This document shows positions 1 to 9,240 of a stretch of 59,568 nt of DNA, piece after piece. A model generated the notes under the pieces. That model did not search any database. It was not told the origin of the DNA and saw only the letters and a list, made by a program, of their open reading frames with translations. The translations under genes were made by a program, and so were the position numbers. The stretch lies in contig NZ_JJML01000015.1 of the NCBI RefSeq assembly GCF_000775285.1, forward strand, positions 1 through 59,568, read 5' to 3'. Numbering within the stretch: position 1 is the stretch's first letter; each line of letters begins with the position of its first letter. The DNA comes from Neosynechococcus sphagnicola sy1. GTDB lineage: Bacteria; Cyanobacteriota; Cyanobacteriia; Neosynechococcales; Neosynechococcaceae.

Positions 1-384
1 ACTCGCTCAGTTTCTTTCTCAGGGGGATGCAGTGTTTTTTTAAGGGTCAAGTTCAGCTTCTGAAGCATCCGAAACATTGTCGTTATGCTGACTCGAACCC
101 CAACTGCTTCGTCTAACAGATCACACAGTTCGCTCAAGGTGGCATCATTATTTGTCTCAACTAAGCCACTCAACACAGCCAGATGCTCAGCACTGAGTTT
201 GCTCGGGGGTTTGTTCTGTTCGCTGCTTCGGACGGATAGTCCCGGTCTCTCGATATTGCTTCGTTAGTTTGCGTACAAAGCTGTATGCTACATGAAACTG
301 TTCGGCTAGCTTGCGTTGAGAGGTCTTCCCGTCTATGTATCTCTCAACTATTTTTCTCCGCAAGTCTTCAGAATATGGGCGCAC
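1..384 (-). mobile_element. IS630-family transposase, 5' part (runs off the left edge, frameshifted)
   Basis: The leftward reading frame from a GTG at 384 encodes an N-terminal helix-turn-helix (MRPYSEDLRRKIVERYI, then GKTSQRKLAEQF) typical of IS630/Tc1-mariner transposases. The frame stops at 187, but the next frame continues as KLSAEHLAVLSGLVE and TTMFRMLQKLNL to the window edge, which is the usual second part of this N-terminal domain. The switch lies at a run of five G on the plus strand (205-209); four G would give one continuous frame. Some IS630 elements use two frames with programmed frameshifting, so this could be natural. The DDE catalytic domain lies outside the window. I could not define the right inverted repeat between 385 and 480. 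Confidence 0.8.
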
Positions 385-513
385 GTTTATCTAGATTAAC
401 AGTGGATTCCTATATCTTACCTCGCCAGCCCTACTAGGCTGAAAAACGCTATATACATTTCAAACAGCTGCTGCATCTGGCTAGAATTATTCCAGCCCCC
501 CTGGTTTACGCCG

Positions 514-1491
514 ATGCCAACCTATCCCGGAATTTCTAGTGACGCCTTCCGCCATCCCCTGGATCAGCAGGCGGAAGCAGCCCTTCGCAGTGTGCCTGGA
601 TTTGACTTGGTAGCCCGTAAGTTTGTGGAGTTTGTCTATGAGCGCCCCCAGTTGGTCTATCTCATGGGCAACAGTGTGCAGGTGGGGCCTCGTCAATATT
701 CCAGCCTCTATCAATTATTCCGGGAGTGTGTGCGCGACCTTGACCTAACACCAGAACCGAGCCTGTTTGTTGTCCAGAATCAACAAGCCAACAGTTATGC
801 CATCGGCCAAGAACAGCCCTGTATCGTCCTCAACTCCGGACTGCTGGATTTATTAGCCGCCCCAGAGCTCCGAGCTGTCCTTGCCCATGAGCTGGGGCAT
901 ATCAAATGTGGTCATACCACTCTGATTCAAATGGCAACCTGGATCATGGGAGCTGCTTCCTTTGTGAGTGAGATCACGCTGGGGCTGGGTAACCTGGTGA
1001 CAAGTGGCCTGATTCTGGCCTTTTACGAATGGCGACGCAAAGCAGAACTATCGTCGGATCGAGCGGCTTTACTGGTAACTGATGATCTAGAGACGGTGCT
1101 GCGATCGCTGATGCAAGTAGCGGGGGGCAGCCTCCAATATGCTCATGAATGTAGCTTAGAAGCCTTCATCCAGCAGTCAGAACGCTATCAAGCCCTGGAT
1201 CAGAATGGACTGAACCAGGTTTACAAGTTTCTGCTTTACAGCGATCTGCATAATGATATGTTGAGCCACCCCTTCCCCGTGGAACGGATTCAATATTTGC
1301 AAGCGTGGGCTGCTTCATCAGCCTACGCCCAGATTCGTCAGGGGCATTATCAGCGGGTGAGCGACACAGGGGCTGTAGAGACAACGGCCACCGAAACAGC
1401 AGCGACGACCCATGAAGCCGAAATCCTGCGGCGTCAAATCCAAGACCTCCAATCCGAAATTGACCGCATCAAATCTCCCAAATCGCCCTGA
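514..1491 (+). CDS. M48-family zinc metallopeptidase
   Basis: This 325-residue protein has the zinc-protease motif HELGH at residues 125-129. A downstream glutamate near 178 (AELSSDRAAL) is the likely third zinc ligand, as in M48 (HtpX/Oma1-type) peptidases. The region just after the HExxH helix, about residues 138-170, is hydrophobic and could contact a membrane. The C-terminus (about 295-325) is a charged helix that could form a short coiled coil. No N-terminal signal peptide is evident. The gene ends 14 bases before the restored end of the convergent kinase gene. The family acts in membrane-protein quality control, but the substrate here is unknown. Confidence 0.88.
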   Translation: MPTYPGISSDAFRHPLDQQAEAALRSVPGFDLVARKFVEFVYERPQLVYLMGNSVQVGPRQYSSLYQLFRECVRDLDLTPEPSLFVVQNQQANSYAIGQEQPCIVLNSGLLDLLAAPELRAVLAHELGHIKCGHTTLIQMATWIMGAASFVSEITLGLGNLVTSGLILAFYEWRRKAELSSDRAALLVTDDLETVLRSLMQVAGGSLQYAHECSLEAFIQQSERYQALDQNGLNQVYKFLLYSDLHNDMLSHPFPVERIQYLQAWAASSAYAQIRQGHYQRVSDTGAVETTATETAATTHEAEILRRQIQDLQSEIDRIKSPKSP

Positions 1492-1505
1492 CCCTCAATT
1501 CCCCC

Positions 1506-2613
1506 TCAAACAGGGAGATGGTGCAATGCCTTTGCAACTTCGCGAGCGGATGTGTAGCGCTGATCCGCTTGGGGATGGGTCAGCGTCCGAATCAGAGTTG
1601 CCATTTCTGAGGAAATCCCCGGCACATCTTCCACCGTCAAACGAAAGTCTTGCTCAGAGAACTTATAAAAAAACCCGAGGCTCCTGCCCCGTCAATAGGT
1701 AGACAAGCGTTGGTCCCAGGGAGTAAAGATCGGAGGCTGGAATTGGATGCCCTTCCTGTTGCTCGGGGGCAGTGTAGGCAGGTAATCCGATCTGTGTACC
1801 GCTCTCCGTCAGGGTGCTGGCTGCTTTCAGCCCCACCAGACTAATTTCCCAGTTGCCGTGCGGTGTGGAACGACGGATCAGGTTACTGGGTTTGATGTCT
1901 TGATGCAGTACCGACGGTACTTTCTGATGAAGGTAGTGCAGCACCTCACAGACTTGCAACATCCAGGCGATCGCCTGGGACTGGGACAGTACTCCTTGAT
2001 GGCTAATATACTGGCTCAAATCCTGCCCATAGACCATCTCTCGCACTAAATAGGGTCGACCCTCTAGCCAGAAAAAATCGATCAGACGGGGCAGTCCCGG
2101 ATGACGCAGTTGGTGGAGGATTTTGGCCTCCTGTTCCAGAAATGTCCGCGCCTCAGCATGGGAAACCCAATCACTGTTCAGGGTTTTAATCACCAAACTA
2201 CGGCCATCACGCCACGCCAGGTAGGTAATACTCGTATTGCCCTGAAACAGGGTTTTGATCACCTGGTAACGACCCATGACCTGCTGGACTTGCATGGGTT
2301 GACCACAGTCTAAGCAAAAGCAGAACACTTCGCTCGGGCGGGGATGACTACAGGGCAAGGGGGTGGCCGTTGGCAATACCCGACGGGGTGGCAGTGCCTC
2401 TGCCAGAGCTGTCCCAGTTTTACTGGTGTTATTTGAAGGCAGGGGGGCAGCAACACCCGTCTCTGGAGGCGTATCCCCCGTTCCAAAGGGCAGCGGGTCA
2501 GCAGCAATGGCACCTACCCGATTCACCTGCTGACTCTCTGGTGCTGAGACCCCGACAGCCGACGCCACCTGAGATTTGGGATCGGGAACAACGCTGTGTG
2601 GTTCCGGTGTCAT
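1506..2613 (-). CDS. Ser/Thr protein kinase-like protein (probable pseudokinase), frameshifted near the C-terminus
   Basis: An N-terminal disordered Pro/Ala-rich segment (1-85) and a small Cys cluster (C88, C98, C100, C103) precede a Hanks-type kinase fold. The candidate ATP lysine is K143 in VIKTLN. The catalytic loop reads HQDIKPSN (237-244), keeping Asp239 and Asn244. The APE motif (282-284) and SDLYSLG are present. The magnesium-binding DFG is missing: the position reads LVGLK (259-263). The first frame ends at 1663, but the next frame continues for about 60 residues as YKFSEQDFRLTV and TLIRTLTHPQADQRYTSA, a normal kinase C-lobe end, to a TGA at 1506. The switch is a seven-base run at 1667-1673 where six would keep frame. 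It is the last gene of the FHA operon. Confidence 0.8.
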
Positions 2614-2662
2614 ACCTCCGGGGCTGGGTTCTGGTGCCAGGGTGGCAGAATTTGCCCCAGAT

Positions 2663-3013
2663 TCATGAGCCCCCCTTCAGCTCTGCACCCAAGCCGAGGG
2701 ACACCTGGATGCTGGGTCCGGAGCGTGCTAACCGGAAGATAGCTCCCTCAACGGCGGGGATGCGATTAATCCGTTCTCCATCCAGGTAGGTACCATTGGC
2801 TCCTAAGTTCACAACTTCCCAGAGCGAATCGGTGCGTTGCAGTTGGACGTGGTGGCGAGAGACAACGGCACTGTAGAGAACGACATGATTATCTGTCGAG
2901 CGCCCAATACGAATAACGGACTCATGCTCAAAGGTCCAGCTCTGAACAGGGGTGTTTTTGAGCGGATGCAACAGGGTTAATGTAATCACTGGAACCGCGC
3001 CATATAAGTGCAA
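2663..3013 (-). CDS. Small FHA-domain protein
   Basis: Almost the whole 116-residue protein is one forkhead-associated domain. It shows GRSTDNHVVL (37-46), SRHH (52-55) and ANGTYLDG (72-79), the phosphothreonine-contacting landmarks of the family. The start is a TTG at 3013; an in-frame GTG at 2989 would also keep the complete domain. It lies 20 bases after the larger FHA gene and 49 bases before the kinase-like gene, so the three are probably co-transcribed. FHA domains bind phosphothreonine peptides. A partner kinase or phosphatase is expected, but the adjacent kinase lacks DFG. Confidence 0.85.
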   Translation of the reverse strand: MHLYGAVPVITLTLLHPLKNTPVQSWTFEHESVIRIGRSTDNHVVLYSAVVSRHHVQLQRTDSLWEVVNLGANGTYLDGERINRIPAVEGAIFRLARSGPSIQVSLGLGAELKGGS

Positions 3014-3033
3014 GTAGAGTTGGCAATCGTAAA

Positions 3034-3786
3034 CTAAGAAACCTGAAACAAAAAGGTAACAAGGTCACCTTTTCCCAAGCTAATGCGATCCCCGGGACGA
3101 AGGCGGTGGCGATTACCAGAGGGGAGAGGAATGTTGTTAATGTAGGTACCGTTCGCACTCCCGACATCTTCTATATAGTATGTATCACCCTCATAGCGAA
3201 TATCCGCATGTATCCGCGAAACAACATCCGAGTGGGCAAAGCCAGCAACGTCAATATCCGGCGGGACTCGGTCATTGGGTTTACCAATGTGAATAACCGT
3301 GAGGTGCGGGGGAATATCTAGGGTGGTATTGGTTTGTACATGTAAAAGTCGTGCAGATTGAAGCTGGAGCTGGGTTTTCAGTTCCGGATTTAGGGGCAAT
3401 GGCTCCTGCTCCGGGGTTGCTGGTGGAGGAATCGCAGCAACTGCTGATAATTCCTCCTCTGGGGATTCCAGATCGGGAAGCGCCAGGACGAGGGGATCGG
3501 GAAGCACCAACGGCTCAGGAACCACGGACTCAGCGGCCTGTAGATCGGGAAAGACCCCTGGGAAAGAAGCCAGGGTGGGAGGCACTTGTACTCCCGCACT
3601 GTTCGGGGTTGACATTGGTGTTTGTGCTAGGAGATTAAAGCCGCACTGACCACAGAAATTGGCATCAATTTGAACAATAGCTCCACAGTTAGGGCAGAGC
3701 GCTGTCACAGGCAGCGGTGTGTAACAGGCTTCACACTGCACGGCTCCGGGCGGATTTGGGTGATTGCAATTGGGGCAGACAATCAT
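3034..3786 (-). CDS. Double zinc-ribbon plus FHA-domain protein
   Basis: The N-terminus holds two CxxC...CxxC zinc ribbons (C4, C7, C18, C21 and C31, C34, C45, C48). A Pro/Glu-rich linker (about 55-140) follows, and then a C-terminal FHA domain with GKPNDR (168-173), SRIH (190-193) and ANGTYIN (211-217). It is the first gene of a three-gene leftward group with a second FHA protein and a kinase-like protein. The arrangement suggests a phospho-dependent scaffold. No membrane segment or signal peptide is present. The target is unknown. Confidence 0.86.
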   Translation of the reverse strand: MIVCPNCNHPNPPGAVQCEACYTPLPVTALCPNCGAIVQIDANFCGQCGFNLLAQTPMSTPNSAGVQVPPTLASFPGVFPDLQAAESVVPEPLVLPDPLVLALPDLESPEEELSAVAAIPPPATPEQEPLPLNPELKTQLQLQSARLLHVQTNTTLDIPPHLTVIHIGKPNDRVPPDIDVAGFAHSDVVSRIHADIRYEGDTYYIEDVGSANGTYINNIPLPSGNRHRLRPGDRISLGKGDLVTFLFQVS

Positions 3787-3882
3787 GAGCGTTTCCCTGA
3801 TTTGGCAATAATCATAGATGAGAATGATTTATCACCCAAAGATCTTGATGGTTTGATCAAATTTGAGTCAAGCAATCGGTTG

Positions 3883-4608
3883 CTAGGCTCCTTCTAGTCC
3901 TTGGGCAGCTGCTTGATCCAGCAGCCATCTGAGTTCACCCCTCGGCTGAATCAGGCGTGAGGGATAATCTGTTTCACTGTCAATGGGGGCAAAGACATGC
4001 CTGAGTGCCTGTTGCTTCCCAGCCCCAGCAGCCATAAACAGCACACAGCGGGCTTGGTTGATCAGGGGAACGGTGAAGGTAAGACGGGGTTGCCCATCTT
4101 TGTAACCCACCGTAATCAGGCGATCGCGCACCTCTAAAGCTTGCGTATGGGGAAACAGCGAGGCTGTGTGTCCATCTTCTCCCATTCCCAACAGCACTAA
4201 ATCTAGGGTGGGCAGCTCACCCGGTGCCACAGCAAAGAAGGCTTGGAGGGTGGCTTCGTAGGCACTGGCGTCCCCCTCAGGGTTCACCGCCAAGGTGGGC
4301 ATGGGAAAAACGTTGCGGGATGGAATTGCTATCTGATCGAGCCAGACGTGCCGTGTCATGCCCTGATTACTGTCAGGATGATCCGGGGGAACATAGCGCT
4401 CATCCCCCCAAAAGAGATAGAGCTTCTCCCAGGGTAAGTCCTGGGTCGCGATCGCTCGATAAAGGGCTTTCGGGGTACTGCCCCCCGAGAGGGCCAGGGT
4501 AAAACGTCCGCGCTCAGCGATCGCAGCGTGGAACTGCGTGAGCACGATGTCCAAGGCTCTCACCCAGAGAGCCGTCCCATCGGGCACAACTTCAACAATT
4601 CGATTCAT
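3883..4608 (-). CDS. pgl: 6-phosphogluconolactonase
   Basis: This enzyme hydrolyses 6-phosphogluconolactone to 6-phosphogluconate in the oxidative pentose phosphate pathway. The 241-residue length is normal for the family. Characteristic motifs are LSGGSTPKALY (40-50) and WGDERYVPPDHPDSN (67-81), and GMGEDGHTASLFP lies in the middle of the protein. It starts with ATG at 4608 and is divergent from the flavoprotein gene at 4852. The 243 bases between them must hold both promoters. Confidence 0.95.
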   Translation of the reverse strand: MNRIVEVVPDGTALWVRALDIVLTQFHAAIAERGRFTLALSGGSTPKALYRAIATQDLPWEKLYLFWGDERYVPPDHPDSNQGMTRHVWLDQIAIPSRNVFPMPTLAVNPEGDASAYEATLQAFFAVAPGELPTLDLVLLGMGEDGHTASLFPHTQALEVRDRLITVGYKDGQPRLTFTVPLINQARCVLFMAAGAGKQQALRHVFAPIDSETDYPSRLIQPRGELRWLLDQAAAQGLEGA

Positions 4609-4851
4609 AACATTCCGATCAAGGGCAGATAGATCAGCGAGATTACGCAGCCATCACCAAGGTAAGGTCATCGGTAATTGTCAGCATAGAACTCCCACTG
4701 GAGGGAACTCAAGTTTTTTCTACAGAACTTTCTACAGAACTCAATCCAGGATTCCCCGATTGTCTCTGGGATCTAGCACTTTTGCGGAGGATGATTTCAG
4801 TCCTTCGTTCAGTAATGTAACCTGTTCTACGGGACGTTAAACACCGAATCT

Positions 4852-6222
4852 ATGAGCGTTGACTACGATTTGGTTGTCATCGGCAACACGTCAGCTGGAC
4901 GCTATGCTGCTGAGACCGCCGCCCACCTGCAAGCCCGGGTTGCCCTCGTGGAACAAGTATCCAATGCAACGGCAGATCCTCCCATGGGGATGGAAGTTCT
5001 CTGGCCATGGATTCTGTCCCAGCGGGTTGCCCAACAGGATATCCGCTCGTCCTTGGAAATAGCGGGGGTCGATGTCGTGGCGGGGGCAGGGCAATTCTGC
5101 CGTCGTGGCCGGAGCGCCAGCCGCTCCCCCTTGACCTTTGGGGTAGAGAATCGCGTGCTAACTGCTCGTACCTACCTGATTGCCACGGGTTCCCGACCGA
5201 TGCAGTCCGAAATTTCAGGACTCTCCCAGGTTCCCTACTGGACTGCCGACCAATTGTCTACGGCTAAGCTCGCCTATCACCATGACCACCAAACCCTGCC
5301 ACGGCGGTGGGCCATTCTGGGAAGTGACCCTACGGGCATCGAACTAGCACAAACCCTGGTGCAGTATGGCTGTGAGGTTTACCTCGTTGTCGGAGGGGTG
5401 CGGATTTTACCGTCAGAAGACCTCACAGCCGTGGGATGGGTGCAGGCACAGTTAGAAGCTGAGGGGGTGCAGATCCTTGCCCAGACTCGCATCCAACAGG
5501 TGCAAGCGGTAGCAGGGGAGATCAAAGTCAGCTTGAATTCCCAGGCTCCGCCGGATACCACCTTGGGCACGGCTTCTTCCCTCACAGTGGATGCACTGCT
5601 CCTAGCCATGGAGCGACAACCCAATATCGAGTCCCTGGGTTTGGAAGCGGTGGGGGTGCGTTGGCAACAGCACGGATTGCGCCTGAATGCTAAATTACAG
5701 ACCACCCATCCCCGCATTTACGCCTGTGGAGATGGGATGGGCGGTTATCAGTCTGAGCCCGTCGCCCATTATGAAGCCAGCATTGCCCTACGGAATGCCT
5801 TGTTCTGGCCGCTATTCACCGCTGATTACCAAGGAATTCCCTGGACAATCCGCACCCATCCTCCCCTGGCTCGGGTGGGGCTGAGCGAAGCCCAGGCGCG
5901 ATCGCGGTGGGGGTCAGAGGTACGGATTACACAGCAATCTGGCAGCAACACAGGCTTCTGTAAGCTGATTGCCCATCCTCGGGGAGAAATTCTGGGGGTG
6001 TATTTAGTCGGAGCCACGGCTGCTGAATTGATTACAACCGTGGCGATGGCGATCCAGCAACGGCTGAAGGTAGGGGCGATTGCCCACCTGATGGCTCCTC
6101 CAGAAACTCTGGCAGCGCTCCTGTCCCAGACCGCGCGGGAGTGGCAACAGCAGCAGTTGCAGCAACAACCCTGGCTGCAAGATGGTTTGGCAGGGTTCTT
6201 TGCCCTGCGTCGTACCTGGTGA
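4852..6222 (+). CDS. FAD/NAD(P)-dependent oxidoreductase, lipoamide dehydrogenase-like fold without the redox disulfide
   Basis: The 456-residue protein follows the class I pyridine nucleotide-disulfide oxidoreductase layout: an N-terminal FAD Rossmann fold (VVIGNTSAGRYAAETAA), an NAD(P)-binding fold (AILGSDPTGIELAQ, about 165), a second FAD motif (IYACGDG, about 290) and a C-terminal dimerisation domain. Three key elements are altered. The middle glycine of GxGxxG is replaced by T in the first fold and by D in the second. There is no CxxxxC pair where the redox disulfide should be; the segment reads PPMGMEVLWPW. The fold is clear, but dithiol chemistry is unlikely and the substrate is unknown. 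Confidence 0.82.
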   Translation: MSVDYDLVVIGNTSAGRYAAETAAHLQARVALVEQVSNATADPPMGMEVLWPWILSQRVAQQDIRSSLEIAGVDVVAGAGQFCRRGRSASRSPLTFGVENRVLTARTYLIATGSRPMQSEISGLSQVPYWTADQLSTAKLAYHHDHQTLPRRWAILGSDPTGIELAQTLVQYGCEVYLVVGGVRILPSEDLTAVGWVQAQLEAEGVQILAQTRIQQVQAVAGEIKVSLNSQAPPDTTLGTASSLTVDALLLAMERQPNIESLGLEAVGVRWQQHGLRLNAKLQTTHPRIYACGDGMGGYQSEPVAHYEASIALRNALFWPLFTADYQGIPWTIRTHPPLARVGLSEAQARSRWGSEVRITQQSGSNTGFCKLIAHPRGEILGVYLVGATAAELITTVAMAIQQRLKVGAIAHLMAPPETLAALLSQTAREWQQQQLQQQPWLQDGLAGFFALRRTW

Positions 6223-6309
6223 GTTAAAGCAAGTTTCTGTAATCCCCCGCTTCTGAATTGTAGAGACAGGCGAAGTGGCTGCTCCTCAAACCAAAATTCT
6301 GCCCCCGTT

Positions 6310-7269
6310 GTGCTGCCTGTGATGCCCCAAGACTCAGCAATTTGTACCCATGGGTTAACGAAGCAATTTGATCGCCATCTAGCGGTGCATGAGGTCGATC
6401 TCAACGTGGCTCCGGGAGAGATTTATGGTCTGATTGGCCCTAATGGTGCCGGTAAGACGACGCTAATTCGCATGTTGGCGCAGGCGGAAGCACCCACCAG
6501 GGGTGAAATTTATATCAATGGACAGCAGGTAATTCCTGGGCAGCGGAATCTAGCGATTAAACAGCAGCTTGGTTACCTGCCGGATAATTTTCCCCTCTAC
6601 GAAGATTTAACCGTTTGGGACTACTTAGATTATTTCGCCCGTCTCTATCAACTGTCCACCTTCCGTCGCCGCCAACGCATCCAAACGGTGTTGGAATTGA
6701 CCAATCTCACGGCCAAACGCACCAGTGCCATTCCCAGCCTCTCGCGGGGAATGCAGCAACGCTTGAGCCTTGCCCGCACCATTATTCATGAACCGATTGT
6801 GTTGCTCTTGGACGAACCCGTTTCTGGTTTAGACCCCATTGCCCGTGTCCAGTTTCGTGACCTTATGCGGGTGCTCCAAGCAGCTGGGATGACGATTTTG
6901 ATCGCATCCCACATCTTGAGTGATTTGGCAGAACTCTGTACCACCATTGGCATTATGGAGTTGGGGTACTTGGTAGAGAGTGCCCCCCTCTCTGAGCTTT
7001 ACCGTCGCCCATGTCACCAGCAAATTTTTCTCACAACCCTGGGCGATCCAGGGGCTTTACTGGCAGAATTACGTCAGTATCCTGGTGTTCAGACCTGGGA
7101 GGTTCTCTCGGGTCAGCGCCTCCGGATTCATTTTTCGGGGAATCAGGAAGATTGCGCCCAACTCCTGCGATCATTGGTAGCCGCCCGGATTCCCCTGACA
7201 GAATTTCATCCCGCCCCCCCAGATTTAGAAGGCATTTTTCTCAATTTGGATCATCAACAGGTTTCTTGA
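6310..7269 (+). CDS. ABC-2-type transporter ATP-binding protein
   Basis: The protein shows Walker A GPNGAGKTT (43-51), the signature region SLSRGMQQR (143-151) and Walker B IVLLLDEP (163-170), followed by the D-loop SGLDP. The C-terminal 80 residues resemble the extension of CcmA/NatA-type export ATPases. The start is a GTG at 6310; an ATG at 6322 is equally plausible. The membrane partner follows at 7359, so the two form an export pair. The exported substrate cannot be read from the sequence. Confidence 0.92.
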   Translation: MLPVMPQDSAICTHGLTKQFDRHLAVHEVDLNVAPGEIYGLIGPNGAGKTTLIRMLAQAEAPTRGEIYINGQQVIPGQRNLAIKQQLGYLPDNFPLYEDLTVWDYLDYFARLYQLSTFRRRQRIQTVLELTNLTAKRTSAIPSLSRGMQQRLSLARTIIHEPIVLLLDEPVSGLDPIARVQFRDLMRVLQAAGMTILIASHILSDLAELCTTIGIMELGYLVESAPLSELYRRPCHQQIFLTTLGDPGALLAELRQYPGVQTWEVLSGQRLRIHFSGNQEDCAQLLRSLVAARIPLTEFHPAPPDLEGIFLNLDHQQVS

Positions 7270-7358
7270 CACGAGTGCGACGCGATAGTCAAAGACCGCT
7301 CTCCGAGCATCGCAGTTCCTTCAGACTTAATCTCTGCCATTTTTACCGGAGTTTGCCC

Positions 7359-8939
7359 ATGCTGCCCAACTGGCTCGATCATCTGGGGAATTGGAATCCC
7401 CAACTGTTGCGGGAATTGAAGGGGCGCTGGACTCCCCGCAACTTGTTTCTGGCGATCGCCTTCTCTCTTCTGATTCAGACCCTGATACTTGGTCTGTTTT
7501 ATAGCCACTTGCCCCAGGCAGCATCCTGGGAACCGACGCTGTCCAATCCCTTCTGTACCGGTGCCGAAGAGTACGAGGCTTTCCGCTGTCTGTTGGATGC
7601 CAGTGGGCAGTTGTTGATTAACTGGCAAGGCTGGTGGTCTGAGATCTGCAACGTCCTCAGCTGGATATTACCCTTGGTATTACTGGTGGGTGGGGTGTGT
7701 CTGACGATCGCAGATTTAGCCCAGGAGCAGCAGCGCGGCACTTTCAATTTTCTCCGCCTCAGCCCCCAATCCAGTCAACGGATTTTTCAGGGCAAATTAT
7801 GGGGAGTGCCCAGCCTGCTCTACTTGGCTGTGATCTTATCCCTGCCCCTGCATCTAATCGCAGCGCAACGTGCAGGAGTGCCCCTGGCGCTGACGATCGG
7901 CTTTTATGCAGCAGTGGCAGCCTGCAGTGGGTTGGTGTTCAGTGCTGGGTTGCTGGCCACCCTGGCGGCAGATCTCCCAGTCTGGTCAGGGGCCATTGCC
8001 GTATTGCTGATTTTATTAGGGGCGATGGTGTTCGGCGAACTGGGGCGGAGCCTAGACAGTTGGCAATGGTTCTATTTACCCCTGGGTTCCCACCGAGCGA
8101 TCGCCCTGGGGTTGATGCTGGTGGCAGCTTTAGTAGGCAATTACTGGATCTGGCAAGCATTGGATCGTCGGTATAGCAACCCATCTGCCCCCTTGTTGAG
8201 TAAGGTTCAGAGCTACCAACTCACCGCCTGCTGGGAATTTTTTCTGTTGGGGTTCGTGATCCGCTCCCCAGGCATGAGTCCTGACAACTCTGGGTTTTCA
8301 GAAACCTTATCGCTCCTGTTTTTTGCCCATCTGGGGCTGTTTCTGCTGCTGATTCTGGCCCTGTCTCCCCATCGACAACCGCTGAGCGATTGGGCTCGCT
8401 ATCGCCATGAGCAAGCCCACGTACTCCCCCGACAACGACCTTATCGTCTGCTTCAGGATTTAGTTTGGGGTGAAACCAGTCCGGCACCCCTGGCGATCGC
8501 CCTCAATTTGCTCCTGGCAATAGTGATTTGGGCACCCTGGTTGATGTTCGGACTCGAAGATCCCACCCCTCGCCGGATGCTCATGGGGGGTCTGCTCTTG
8601 ACCAGTAACCTGATCTTGATCCTGGCCGTGCTCAGTCAAGGCTTACTGCTGCTTAAAACATCCAAACGCCTAGTTTGGGCAGCGGCCACCCTAGGTGGGC
8701 TGGTGATTCTGCCCCCAATCCTCCTGGGAATGTTGTCTCTATATCCCACGAATGCTGGGACTCTCTGGCTCCTCACCGCCTTCCCCTTTCCGGCATGGCA
8801 GCATGTGGCTCGATCCACGATTGTTCTGGAATGGCTAGGTCAGATGGTTCTGCTGATCTGGCTGCTAGGGCAAACAACCCGACAACTCCACCAGTTGGGA
8901 GCGTCTCCCTTAGCAGCCCGACTTCCTAGCTACCCTTGA
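7359..8939 (+). CDS. ABC-2-type transporter permease
   Basis: From the ATG at 7359 the 526-residue product has about ten to twelve hydrophobic segments interspersed with short loops. It opens with NPQLLRELKGRWTPRN, an amphipathic cytoplasmic start common in ABC-2 permeases. The reading frame stays open upstream to 7011, but that part overlaps the ATPase gene in another frame and lacks membrane character, so I reject it. The gap from the ATPase stop is 89 bases. The protein presumably forms the channel for the ATPase at 6310. Confidence 0.85.
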   Translation: MLPNWLDHLGNWNPQLLRELKGRWTPRNLFLAIAFSLLIQTLILGLFYSHLPQAASWEPTLSNPFCTGAEEYEAFRCLLDASGQLLINWQGWWSEICNVLSWILPLVLLVGGVCLTIADLAQEQQRGTFNFLRLSPQSSQRIFQGKLWGVPSLLYLAVILSLPLHLIAAQRAGVPLALTIGFYAAVAACSGLVFSAGLLATLAADLPVWSGAIAVLLILLGAMVFGELGRSLDSWQWFYLPLGSHRAIALGLMLVAALVGNYWIWQALDRRYSNPSAPLLSKVQSYQLTACWEFFLLGFVIRSPGMSPDNSGFSETLSLLFFAHLGLFLLLILALSPHRQPLSDWARYRHEQAHVLPRQRPYRLLQDLVWGETSPAPLAIALNLLLAIVIWAPWLMFGLEDPTPRRMLMGGLLLTSNLILILAVLSQGLLLLKTSKRLVWAAATLGGLVILPPILLGMLSLYPTNAGTLWLLTAFPFPAWQHVARSTIVLEWLGQMVLLIWLLGQTTRQLHQLGASPLAARLPSYP

Positions 8940-9240
8940 TGCCGATGCCCAGGCATTGCTTACAGCAGGTTACATCCGGGAAAATACTGTGGAACTCGTT
9001 TCAGTAACTGATTTTTCTCTGACGGCATTTTAAAGAAATTGTAAGGCTATTTATGTTTCCCTCGGTAACTCCAGAAGCCTGGGCTAGGATTGTTTCTTAG
9101 GATACGATTAACCAGCCCAACCGTCCTCTCGTCATCGGCCCTATCCATCCAGTCACTCTCCAAGGTTGGGCAGGTGATTCATTTGACTATCGGTCACTGT
9201 CCTCACCTGATTCTCTAGGGTTTATTCCCCCGCATCCTCC
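8940..9240. other. Non-coding gap with a long-armed inverted repeat
   Basis: I see no gene in these 301 bases. CCAGCCCAACC (9112-9122) and GGTTGGGCAGG (9164-9174) are inverted copies with ten of eleven positions paired and a 41-base spacer. The region also supplies the upstream sequence of the small conserved gene at 9241. Confidence 0.4.

Noticed and set aside
7011-7358. Upstream extension of the ABC permease frame
   Set aside because: It overlaps the ATPase gene in another frame and lacks family similarity; the ATG at 7359 starts the membrane protein.
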